21,556 bases of DNA from NCBI GenBank assembly GCA_045613165.1, contig JAZLAK010000025.1, forward strand, positions 1 to 21,556. Reading direction: 5' to 3'. Numbering within the stretch: position 1 is the stretch's first letter; each line of letters opens with the position of its first letter. The position numbers and the translations under genes are program-made. The notes under the pieces are model-generated. The model did no database searches. It saw only the letters and a list, made by a program, of their open reading frames with translations, and had not been told where the DNA came from. Positions 1-7,041 of this stretch are shown piece after piece. This DNA is from UMGS1124 sp045613165 (GTDB taxonomy: Bacteria; Bacillota_I; Bacilli_A; RF39; UBA660).

Positions 1-710
1 TAAGAAATAAAATTCTTAACATATTCATTATAAGCTTTTTCATCAATAGAAGATGTACTTTTATAAAGTATATCTTTTTTTTCTAATACACTTTCTATAA
101 TATAATTTTTTAATAATGGATTTCTAACTAGTAATGGTCCTAAATTATATGTAGCAAATAAATTATTGTAATGTATACCCTCATTATGAGATTTATAATT
201 ATCAGCATGTCCGTTTATAACTTCAAATAAATGATTATCTTTATTATTTAATACACATTGTCTATTTTGAAATCCAATAATTGGTTCTTTAAAAAACTTA
301 CATTCCATAATCTCTTCACCAATTATTCTATTATCAATTTCTTTAGAATAAAAATCAAATATTCCTAAAGTCTCTAACTTTTCTCCATCAACTTTTTCTA
401 TATAATTACCTAACAACTCATAACTGTTTCCAGTAAAAATTATATGTTTACCATCATCGATAGCATTCTTTAATCTATCTTTATATTTCACAAAATCTTC
501 AATAACAATTCTTTGATTTAACTCTGAACCACATCCCATATAGTAAATATCATACTTATTAAAATCTATCTTATCTCCAACACTTAATTTAATAACTTCG
601 CAAAACATATCTTGATCTTCAAAACCTTTTACTAAAGCCATTATATTTCCATTTTCTCCATATAAATTCATCAAGTCATAATAAAGGTGTGCAATACGTA
701 TTTTATTCAT
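1..710 (-). CDS. gatD: GatD-like lipid II isoglutaminyl synthase subunit, catalytic residues missing; partial at window edge
   Basis: The N-terminus (LYGENGNIMAL) and the GPLL.RNPLL block near the C-terminus match GatD, the glutamine amidotransferase that feeds ammonia to MurT for amidation of D-iGlu in lipid II. 236 codons are visible with no stop. GatD is usually about 240 aa, and the next codon begins TA, so the gene may end just outside. The start is an ATG at 708-710 with AAAGGAGG six bases upstream, inside the end of murT (8-bp overlap). What is odd: where the family has the nucleophile in a C-G-G-Y-Q-L-L-G type motif, this protein has GNSYELLG, with Gly at residue 94. Where the family has Y-L-H-G-P it has YNLGP, with Leu at residue 190. 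Both glutaminase residues (Cys94 and His189 in S. aureus numbering, from memory) are therefore absent. The fold assignment is confident; amidotransferase activity from glutamine is doubtful. Confidence 0.82.
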   Translation of the reverse strand, partial: MNKIRIAHLYYDLMNLYGENGNIMALVKGFEDQDMFCEVIKLSVGDKIDFNKYDIYYMGCGSELNQRIVIEDFVKYKDRLKNAIDDGKHIIFTGNSYELLGNYIEKVDGEKLETLGIFDFYSKEIDNRIIGEEIMECKFFKEPIIGFQNRQCVLNNKDNHLFEVINGHADNYKSHNEGIHYNNLFATYNLGPLLVRNPLLKNYIIESVLEKKDILYKSTSSIDEKAYNEYVKNFIS

Positions 711-2043
711 GTGTTTCCTCCTTTATTTTTTTTCTTATAACATCAGTCATATCAAAACAAACCATAGTATAAATATCTCCACTAGATTCATTTTTTACTC
801 TTTCCAATAACGTATCAATATTATCAATAAGTATTAACTTGTCATCGCTAATATTTGCATATTTTAATCTAGTTAAAACATCAAATCTAAATCTTCCTAT
901 AACAAAAATCTTATCTATATATTTATCGTTTAATAATTCAAATTGAACATCGTATAACCAACTTAAATCATTTAATTTGTATCTTCTTGATACATTATCA
1001 AAACCTAATATAATTGTTTTTTTATGATGTTGTTCATTAATATAATGTAGTGCTTCATAATAACTTAAATTATTTTCATTTTTACTTTCTATCATATGAA
1101 CAGTTCTATCATTGATTTTTAAGTTTTTCATTCTTTTTGATTCTAATGGCTCATCATTTAAATATCTTTTTAAATTTTCATCACTAATACCAATAGTCTT
1201 ACAAAGTGTATAAGCTGCCAAAGTATAGTATACAGCAAAGAAAACATCTTTATTTATATGATATATAGAATTATTTATAGTAAAGAATTGTTTCTTTAAA
1301 TCAACATCATTTGCCTCAAAATTAACCTTTTCGCGTCCGAAGTCACAACAATCACATTTATATTTTCCTATATGTCCATTATGATAAAAATAATATTTTA
1401 GTTTTTTACCACAAATAGGGCAATAGGCAGCATCAACTGAATTATTAATTGGTGTATCTGTATCATATTTTGTTTTACCAACACCATAAGTAGTAATCAT
1501 ACCATGATGTAAATATTTTAATCTATTTAAAAAAGGATCATTAGCATTTATTATTACATGAGTATTATCGCCAATAGAATTAACAATTTTATCTAATATT
1601 AATTCAGGATGCCCATTTCTTGCAGGTTGATCACGAGTGATATTAGTAATTAACATATGAGTTAATCTATTTTTATCAAATATTTTGGATATATAAGACT
1701 CATCTAATTCCATTAATAAAACATCAGCGTTAATTTTTTTAGTAAAAGGATTTGTATTATTTAAAATTAATGTTGTAGCAGCGTTAACTAAATTAGAACC
1801 ACTATTATTCCACACAACTTTATATCCACTTTTTTCTAGTATATGTGCTACTAAACTTGTTGTACTTCCTTTACCACTACTACCAGTTATACCAATAACA
1901 TACTTTGGATATTTAACTTTCTTTAAAATATTCAAGTCATGTTTCTTAACTAAACTTCCTGGAAAAACACTTCCATTTCTTTTAAATATTTTACAAATAA
2001 AAGTAATTAATCTATTATAAATTATTAAAATTGTTGTTTTCAT
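703..2043 (-). CDS. murT: MurT-like lipid II isoglutaminyl synthase, Mur-ligase subunit (divergent)
   Basis: This 446-aa Mur-ligase-family protein is the ATP-dependent partner of GatD. The complex amidates the D-Glu of lipid II on the inner membrane face. Visible features are a hydrophobic N-terminus (about 4-20), the ATP-binding loop GITGSSGKGSTT at 51-62, the TNITRDQ block near 133, NANDP at 167-171, and the MurT-specific zinc ribbon with Cys208, Cys211, Cys230 and Cys233. The conserved C-terminal block reads DLSWLYD (359-365), close to the family's S-W-x-W-D type. What is odd: the KNPxG motif typical of MurT reads KNENNLSYYE (321-330), and DQLDRYGE reads DQPARNGHPE. The protein is thus divergent in parallel with its GatD partner. 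The start is ATG 2043 with AGGTGA upstream and a TATAAT on the minus strand. It is transcribed divergently from ftsA. Confidence 0.85.
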   Translation of the reverse strand: MKTTILIIYNRLITFICKIFKRNGSVFPGSLVKKHDLNILKKVKYPKYVIGITGSSGKGSTTSLVAHILEKSGYKVVWNNSGSNLVNAATTLILNNTNPFTKKINADVLLMELDESYISKIFDKNRLTHMLITNITRDQPARNGHPELILDKIVNSIGDNTHVIINANDPFLNRLKYLHHGMITTYGVGKTKYDTDTPINNSVDAAYCPICGKKLKYYFYHNGHIGKYKCDCCDFGREKVNFEANDVDLKKQFFTINNSIYHINKDVFFAVYYTLAAYTLCKTIGISDENLKRYLNDEPLESKRMKNLKINDRTVHMIESKNENNLSYYEALHYINEQHHKKTIILGFDNVSRRYKLNDLSWLYDVQFELLNDKYIDKIFVIGRFRFDVLTRLKYANISDDKLILIDNIDTLLERVKNESSGDIYTMVCFDMTDVIRKKIKEETHE

Positions 2044-2059
2044 TATATCACCTAAACTT

Positions 2060-2065
2060 ATTATA
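2060..2065 (-). promoter_or_regulatory. Probable -10 element for murT-gatD
   Basis: The minus strand reads TATAAT here, 17 bases before the murT start codon, which is followed by an AGGTGA ribosome-binding site. No clear -35 hexamer is visible at the usual distance, so this is a weak or activator-dependent promoter, or an extended type. With so short a distance to the start, the leader would be only about ten bases. Confidence 0.45.
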
Positions 2066-2130
2066 GCATTTTATTAAAAGTTTTTTATATAAAATTTATC
2101 AAGATAAAATTTTTTCCACATAAAAATTGG

Positions 2131-2159
2131 TTGTTAACACAAAAAAAATATAGTATAAT
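2131..2159 (+). promoter_or_regulatory. Sigma-A promoter of ftsA-ftsZ
   Basis: TTGTTA at 2131-2136 and TATAAT at 2154-2159 are separated by exactly 17 bp, a near-consensus housekeeping promoter. It lies 28 bases before the ftsA start in the divergent murT/ftsA spacer. It should drive both ftsA and ftsZ, since only 14 bp separate those genes and no terminator lies between them. Confidence 0.8.
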
Positions 2160-2187
2160 GATTTATATATCGTAGGAGTGATGCGCT

Positions 2188-3429
2188 TTGAGAAGAATAT
2201 TATCAAGTATAGATATTGGTACTAATTCTATTAAGTTAGTTGTTGCAGAAATTGTAAGAGATAAAGTTAATGTATTGTGTGCAATTTCAGAAGAATCTCG
2301 TGGCATAAAAAAAGGTTTAATAGAAAATTTTGAAGATGCTGTTTATTCTATAAAGAAAACAGTAAAAAAAGCTGAAGATATGCTTGGATTAAAAATAAAA
2401 AAAGTAGTAGCATCAGTACCTGAATATGATTTAAAATTCTCAAGCGGTGAAGGAGTAAATACTATTACTAATGAAGATGGAATAGTAACAAAAAATGATA
2501 TATCAAGAATATTAAAAACATGTGCTTATAATAAAGTAAATGAAAATTATGAACTTATAAATATTATACCTATTGAATATAAACTAGATAATAAAGTAAT
2601 TAAAAATCCAGTAGGTTTAATGGGAAAAAAATTGAAATTAAGTAGTATAGTTATAAGTGCACCAAAAAAAGATATATATGAATTTATAAAAGCAATAGAA
2701 AAATGTGGAATAGAAGTAATAGATATTATGTTAGGAAGCATTGCGGATTATGCTTTATTTAAAAATGAATTTTTAGATGAAAATAATGGTGTAATAATAA
2801 ATTTAGGTGCAGGTAAAACAACTATTTCAGCTTTCTACAAAGGAATATTAGTTAATGAATATATTTTACCTGAAGCAGGAGACTTAGTTGATAATGATAT
2901 ATCTTTTATGTATAAAACTAAAATAAAAGATAGTAAGAAGTTAAAAGAAAGATATGCTCTTGCATCAACAAAATTAGCAAATCCAAAAGAAATAACGACA
3001 CTAATAAACAAATTAGGAGAAAAAGTAGAAGTTAATCAATATGAATTAACTGAATATGTTGCATCTAGAATGCAAGAAATCTTAAAAAAAGCAAAAAATC
3101 AAATAAATTACTTAACAAAGAAAGAAATAAGTTATATAATAATTACAGGAGGATTGACGGAAATAAAAGATTTCAATATACTAGCTACTAGTATATTTGG
3201 AAATAATGTAACTTTTGGAAACGTCAACATTATAGGAGTAAGAGATAATAAATATTCTACTGCTATAGGATTAATTAAGAATTTTAATGATAAATTAAAT
3301 TCTAAAGATAAAGATTATTCAATCTTTGATGAAGAAGAAATAGATATATTGTGTTCTAGCGATAAAAGAATTAATGTAGCTAGCGATTCGATATTAGGAA
3401 AAGTATTTGGATACTTTTTCGACAATTAG
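2188..3429 (+). CDS. ftsA: Cell division protein FtsA
   Basis: This 413-aa actin-fold ATPase anchors the FtsZ ring to the membrane and recruits the divisome. The phosphate-1 loop IDIGTNSIK (8-16), a second nucleotide-binding block NLGAGKTT near 205-212, and the adenosine-motif-like IITGG block near 318 are visible. The C-terminus ends in an amphipathic membrane-targeting helix (SILGKVFGYFFDN) preceded by an acidic linker, as expected for FtsA. The start is TTG at 2188 with AGGAG nine bases upstream. No in-frame ATG serves: the ATG at 2181 is in another frame and soon stops. The neighbour ftsZ follows after 14 bp, the standard division operon. It ends with TAG. Confidence 0.93.
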   Translation: MRRILSSIDIGTNSIKLVVAEIVRDKVNVLCAISEESRGIKKGLIENFEDAVYSIKKTVKKAEDMLGLKIKKVVASVPEYDLKFSSGEGVNTITNEDGIVTKNDISRILKTCAYNKVNENYELINIIPIEYKLDNKVIKNPVGLMGKKLKLSSIVISAPKKDIYEFIKAIEKCGIEVIDIMLGSIADYALFKNEFLDENNGVIINLGAGKTTISAFYKGILVNEYILPEAGDLVDNDISFMYKTKIKDSKKLKERYALASTKLANPKEITTLINKLGEKVEVNQYELTEYVASRMQEILKKAKNQINYLTKKEISYIIITGGLTEIKDFNILATSIFGNNVTFGNVNIIGVRDNKYSTAIGLIKNFNDKLNSKDKDYSIFDEEEIDILCSSDKRINVASDSILGKVFGYFFDN

Positions 3430-3443
3430 GGAGAGTGGAAGAA

Positions 3444-4520
3444 ATGTTCGATTTACAAATGGATCAAATTGCAAAAATAAAAGTCATTGGTGTAGGGGGC
3501 GGAGGATGTAATGCCGTAAACCGAATGATTGAATCTGGAGTTAAAGGAGTAGAATTTATTGTTGCTAATACTGACTTACAAGTATTAAATGTTTCAAAAG
3601 CTGAAACAAAATTACAAATAGGTCAAGATATTACAAACGGATTAGGTGCTGGAGCAAATCCTGAAGTTGGTAGAGAAGCAGCAATTGAAAGTAAAAATGA
3701 TATTACTGAAGCTTTAAAGGGTGCAGATATGGTATTCGTTACTTGTGGTATGGGGGGCGGAACTGGTACTGGAGCAGCACCAGTTATTGCTGAAATAGCA
3801 CAAAATTTAGGAGCTTTAACAGTTGGTATTGTTACAAAACCATTTAGATTTGAAGGAAAAAGAAGAATGGAACAAGCAATACTTGGTATTGATGAATTAA
3901 GAAAACATGTTGATACTCTAATTGTTATACCTAATGATAATTTAAGAGATATAATTGATAAATCAACTCCAATGGTAGATGCATTTAAAGAAGTAGATAA
4001 TGTATTACATAGAGGTGTACAATCTATAAGTGACCTTATTGCTGTATCTGGTTTAGTTAACTTAGACTTTGCAGATGTTAAAGCAGTAATGGAAAAACGC
4101 GGAAACGCGCTTATCGGTATTGGATTAGGAGTTGGAGAAAATAGAGCAATTGAAGCAGCTAAACAAGCAGTTTCAAGTCCATTATTAGAAACAAGTATCA
4201 GCGGAGCAACAGATGCAATAATAAATGTTACAGGTGGAAATTCATTAACATTATTTGAAGCTGAAGATGCAGCAGAAATTATTAGACAAAGCGCTAACAC
4301 AGATATTAATATTATCTTCGGTGCAGTAATCAATGAAAACTTAAATGATGAAGTAATTGTTACGGTTATTGCAACAGGATTTGAAGATACTGAAGCACAA
4401 TATCAAAATGCTAATTACTCTAATGAAAGAGAAAGTATTCCATCAAGAAGTTCTAAAGTAACTGATGATGACGGAGACTTCGATATTCCTTCTTTCTTAA
4501 GAGATAGAGACGATTTTTAA
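3444..4520 (+). CDS. ftsZ: Cell division protein FtsZ
   Basis: Tubulin-like GTPase that polymerises into the Z ring; 358 aa from the chosen start. Visible are GVGGGGCNAVNRM (N-terminal GTP-binding strand), the tubulin signature GGGTGTG within MGGGTGTGAAP, the T7-loop region (NLDFADVK), and a short linker ending in the conserved C-terminal peptide DIPSFLRDRDDF that binds FtsA and SepF. I chose ATG 3444 because the AGGGAG ribosome-binding site at 3428-3433 is 10 bases away. The in-frame GTG at 3435 would sit only two bases from that site. Codon use ends mostly in A/T, as in the neighbours. It is followed by a strong terminator, so the division operon is just ftsA-ftsZ. Confidence 0.96.
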   Translation: MFDLQMDQIAKIKVIGVGGGGCNAVNRMIESGVKGVEFIVANTDLQVLNVSKAETKLQIGQDITNGLGAGANPEVGREAAIESKNDITEALKGADMVFVTCGMGGGTGTGAAPVIAEIAQNLGALTVGIVTKPFRFEGKRRMEQAILGIDELRKHVDTLIVIPNDNLRDIIDKSTPMVDAFKEVDNVLHRGVQSISDLIAVSGLVNLDFADVKAVMEKRGNALIGIGLGVGENRAIEAAKQAVSSPLLETSISGATDAIINVTGGNSLTLFEAEDAAEIIRQSANTDINIIFGAVINENLNDEVIVTVIATGFEDTEAQYQNANYSNERESIPSRSSKVTDDDGDFDIPSFLRDRDDF

Positions 4521-4548
4521 AAAGTAGTTGAAATAAACTACTTTTTTT
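4521..4548 (+). terminator. Rho-independent terminator after ftsZ
   Basis: A 9-bp perfect stem (AAAGTAGTT pairing with AACTACTTT), loop GAAATA, then a run of seven Ts, begins directly after the ftsZ stop codon. It separates the division operon from the surface-protein gene. Confidence 0.88.
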
Positions 4549-4700
4549 GATACTATTTATATAGAGTAGTAAGACTACTTAAGAATTCTATTTATGAAAA
4601 AATTAATAAATTATATAATCGTCCTTCGTCTCTCGAATATAGTCGGGGGGGGGGTTAATAATTATATAATTTTTTTGTATGTAAAAGGAGGAAATAATTC
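4549..4700 (+). promoter_or_regulatory. Upstream region of the surface-protein gene, with G10 tract
   Basis: This spacer holds a small hairpin (AGTAGT 4565-4570 and ACTACT 4574-4579), a TATAAT at 4614-4619, a run of ten Gs at 4645-4654, a second TATAAT at 4665-4670, and a strong AAGGAGG ribosome-binding site at 4685-4691. No good TTGACA is seen at either -10. If the second TATAAT is used, the G run lies in the -35/-10 spacer, the geometry of phase-variable promoters. If the first is used, it lies in the 5' leader. The island around 4620-4654 is G/C-rich against a very AT-rich background. Confidence 0.6.
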
Positions 4701-4704
4701 ATGA
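4594..4704 (+). other. Possible leader ORF reading through the G10 tract into the surface gene start
   Basis: An ATG at 4594 opens 36 codons whose stop TGA (4702-4704) overlaps the surface-protein ATG as ATGA, the arrangement of translationally coupled genes. The three Gly codons at 4645-4653 come from the G run. Only this tract length (modulo 3) keeps the frame open: the other two frames hit TAA within a few codons after the tract. Against it being real, no convincing ribosome-binding site precedes ATG 4594, and the main gene has its own strong one. Confidence 0.3.
4645..4654 (+). repeat. Homopolymeric G10 tract
   Basis: Ten consecutive Gs, the only such run in a window where long G or C runs are otherwise absent. 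Homopolymers of this length slip during replication. Its place 46 bases before a surface-protein start codon is the classic context of a contingency locus. An assembly or sequencing miscount of the run is possible. Confidence 0.85.
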
Positions 4705-6989
4705 ATAGAAGACAAAAAATAATAGTAAGTGTAACAGGAATATTTTTAGTACTATTATTACTAGTAGGATTAACATATGCATATTTCTTAACAAGAATAA
4801 CTGGTAATACAAATGATAAATCTATATCTGTTAGTACTGCAAACCTAGCATTAGTTTATAGAGATGGAAATGGAGTTATTGAACCAGATACAGAAATTAT
4901 GCCTGGCTCAGTTTTAGATTCAAAAACATTTACAGTAACAAATGAAGGTAATGACACAACAGAATATGTTGTTGTAATAGAGGATGCAAGTGTAACATAT
5001 GCACAAACAATAGAAGTAAATGGTGTTACACAAACAGCGGGAGATACAACAACATTTGAATCAAATGATTTTGTGTATACTTTAACATGTAAATCATATA
5101 AAAATTATGGCGATGAAAATCAAGCAGAAAGTGGAACATGTAATGGTGTAGATACTGAAGCTACATTCCCAATTAAAGGTGGATTATTAATTGGAAATAG
5201 TGCAGAAGTAGGAAAAACACATGCATATTCATTAACAGTGACATATAAAGAAACTGGTGTAGATCAATCAGCAGATATGAATAAAACATTAACTGCAAAA
5301 GTAAATATTGCAGATCCAAATGGATTTAATCCATATGTAGGGGACAAAGGTTCATTAGCATATACAATAATAAATAATGCAGTAACTGTAACAAGTGCAG
5401 AAAAAGAAGATGGATATGCAGAATATAGAGCAACACCATTAACTACACCAGCAGTAGAAGCAACAATGACATATGCAGATAATGGCGCTGGGACTGAATC
5501 GACTAAAAATTATATAATAACAAAAACTTTCACAGCAACTAATGCAGCAAAATATTATATAACATATGGAGATACAGCAACTTATACAACAAATTATAAA
5601 ATAACAAATAAAGATGGAAGTGCATTAAAAGCAGTATTAGTATCAACAGGATATGAAACATTAAAAGGAAAATATATAGTAACAACTTCAGGAAGTACAT
5701 CAACTTCTCCTGTATCAGGAAGTGAAAAAAGCACAATATATTATGTAACAAATGCAACATCAACAACAATAGAAACTTTACAATTAAGTGGAGGACTTGC
5801 ATCAAATGAAAAATATATAACATATGGAGATTCATATAAATTTGATAAAAGTACAGGAACATATACTTTACAAAATGTACAAGTAGTTAAATATAAAGAT
5901 GGATATAAAACATTAGTTGGTAAATATGTAGTAAATACATCAGGAGCAAATACAGCAACAGCTGCAACATCTACTAATTTATCAAGTATATATTTAGTAA
6001 CAGGAAATTCAACAGAAACAAAAATGACATATAAAACAATAACAAAAAAATCAACAGAAGAATCATATGGAAGTGCAGAAAGAACATTAACAACAACAGC
6101 AGATGAATATGGAACAAGTTACTATTTTAGAGGAGATGTAGAGAATAATTATTTAACATTTAATAATGGAAATAATGATACATGTTGGAGGATCGTCCGT
6201 ATCGAAGGTGATGGCGCTATAAAGATGGTGTTAGCAGATGCTACTGCTGGATGTAGTGAAGCAACACTTGCAAAGACTGATAGTGCATATATAGGAACTG
6301 GAGATTACGGATATACAACAAATACAAACAATCAATATTTTGCAGATTATGAAAATAGTGCAGCAAGAACGTCAAGTATGAAATATAAATTTAATATATT
6401 CTTAAATGGTGGAGAATTTGATAGTTATGATAGTAGTTATAATACAATAAAGAAAACATATACAGCATGGAGTGCAGATGCAAAGAAAAAATTAAAAACA
6501 ACAACAGCATGTATAGGAGATATAACAAATGCATATACGGATGCTGGAGTATTAATGACAGAAACAGAAAAACAAAATGCAATAACAAGTTATAGTAGTT
6601 TCTATTATAATTCATATATAAGATTATATGGAAAAGGTCAAACTGCAAATGCAACATTAATGTGTAATGCAACAGGAGGGAAAACAGCAGAAACACAAAT
6701 ATTCCCACTAACAGCAGATGAAGTGGTATTTGCTGGTGTAAAGGCAGGAGCATATAATTATACTTATTACTTAAGAGATAACGCAACAACTGATTGGTGG
6801 TGGACTCTCTCTCTGTCCAGCTTCAGTGGCGACAACGGTCTCGCATTCCGCGTTGATGAGGATGGTTGCGTGGTCAGCGACCGTGCGGGCAGCGCTGGAA
6901 GCAGTCTGCGCCCCGCAGTTTCGTTAGCATCTGGGACACAATTCTTGAGTGGTGACGGAAGTATAGGAAATCCTTATAAGATAAAATAA
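4701..6989 (+). CDS. Large surface protein: SipW/TasA-type leader, repeats and DUF6273-like variable C-terminal domain
   Basis: A 762-aa secreted or membrane-anchored protein of unknown function. Residues about 8-30 form a hydrophobic segment followed by AYFLTRITGN, resembling the SipW-dependent signal and export motif of TasA/CalY-like fibre proteins. The following 180 residues (motifs PGSVLDSKTFTVTNEGN and TEYVVVIED) look like the beta-sandwich of that family. Two tandem repeats of about 86 aa begin with YITYGD at 287 and 373 and each contain a GY.TL.GKY.V.TSG core. From residue 474 a C-terminal domain runs through NYLTFNNGNNDTCWRIVRIEGDG and ends in DWWWTLS (698-704), LRPAVSL (736-742) and SGDGS.GNPY. 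That is the pattern of DUF6273 proteins, which end in a C-type-lectin-like fold. The last 40 codons have foreign base composition. The start is supported by AAGGAGG nine bases upstream. Probable role: adhesin or ligand-binding surface protein (inference). Confidence 0.8.
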   Translation: MNRRQKIIVSVTGIFLVLLLLVGLTYAYFLTRITGNTNDKSISVSTANLALVYRDGNGVIEPDTEIMPGSVLDSKTFTVTNEGNDTTEYVVVIEDASVTYAQTIEVNGVTQTAGDTTTFESNDFVYTLTCKSYKNYGDENQAESGTCNGVDTEATFPIKGGLLIGNSAEVGKTHAYSLTVTYKETGVDQSADMNKTLTAKVNIADPNGFNPYVGDKGSLAYTIINNAVTVTSAEKEDGYAEYRATPLTTPAVEATMTYADNGAGTESTKNYIITKTFTATNAAKYYITYGDTATYTTNYKITNKDGSALKAVLVSTGYETLKGKYIVTTSGSTSTSPVSGSEKSTIYYVTNATSTTIETLQLSGGLASNEKYITYGDSYKFDKSTGTYTLQNVQVVKYKDGYKTLVGKYVVNTSGANTATAATSTNLSSIYLVTGNSTETKMTYKTITKKSTEESYGSAERTLTTTADEYGTSYYFRGDVENNYLTFNNGNNDTCWRIVRIEGDGAIKMVLADATAGCSEATLAKTDSAYIGTGDYGYTTNTNNQYFADYENSAARTSSMKYKFNIFLNGGEFDSYDSSYNTIKKTYTAWSADAKKKLKTTTACIGDITNAYTDAGVLMTETEKQNAITSYSSFYYNSYIRLYGKGQTANATLMCNATGGKTAETQIFPLTADEVVFAGVKAGAYNYTYYLRDNATTDWWWTLSLSSFSGDNGLAFRVDEDGCVVSDRAGSAGSSLRPAVSLASGTQFLSGDGSIGNPYKIK
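6807..6917 (+). other. G+C-rich variable-looking cassette at the 3' end of the surface gene
   Basis: In 6841-6900, 38 of 60 bases are G or C, in a gene otherwise built of A/T-ending codons. Of the 37 codons from 6807 to 6917, 24 end in G or C and 19 end in C. The segment encodes the loop between the WWWTLS and RPAVSL motifs, the ligand-facing part in lectin-fold variable proteins. A DGR variable region copied from a template rich in AAC codons would leave many NNC codons, which is what is seen. Acquisition by recombination from a higher-GC relative or silent cassette would also fit. Confidence 0.5.
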
Positions 6990-6991
6990 AA

Positions 6992-7025
6992 TTCGACAAA
7001 ATTTTTAAAACTAATAAATTATAAT
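6992..7025 (+). promoter_or_regulatory. Spo0A-box promoter of spoIIGA-sigE
   Basis: TTCGACA at 6992-6998 is a perfect Spo0A box (reverse complement TGTCGAA, extended match TTTGTCGAAT). TATAAT lies at 7020-7025 with 21 bp between. The B. subtilis spoIIG promoter is known for an over-long -35/-10 spacing with 0A boxes at the -35, so that Spo0A~P is required. The same architecture is visible here, starting three bases after the upstream gene's stop codon. Confidence 0.72.
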
Positions 7026-7041
7026 AAACTAGGTGATACAA

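Noticed and set aside
3435..3443. GTG 3435 as the ftsZ start
   Set aside because: The ribosome-binding site would be two bases away; ATG 3444 has proper spacing and gives a normal FtsZ N-terminus.
3623..4333. Long minus-strand ORF opposite ftsZ (236 codons)
   Set aside because: It is a shadow of ftsZ codon structure; the plus-strand protein is unmistakable, and the antisense translation has no family pattern or ribosome-binding site.
4565..4579. Second terminator in the ftsZ/surface-gene spacer
   Set aside because: The 6-bp hairpin lacks a T run; the terminator directly after ftsZ already accounts for transcription stop.
5539..6789. Minus-strand ORFs opposite the surface gene, rich in Leu, His and Tyr
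   Set aside because: The composition is the complement of repetitive ACA/GCA/ATA codons on the plus strand, not a real protein.
7033..7041. GTG 7033 as the spoIIGA start
   Set aside because: It is part of the AGGTGA ribosome-binding site that serves GTG 7042.
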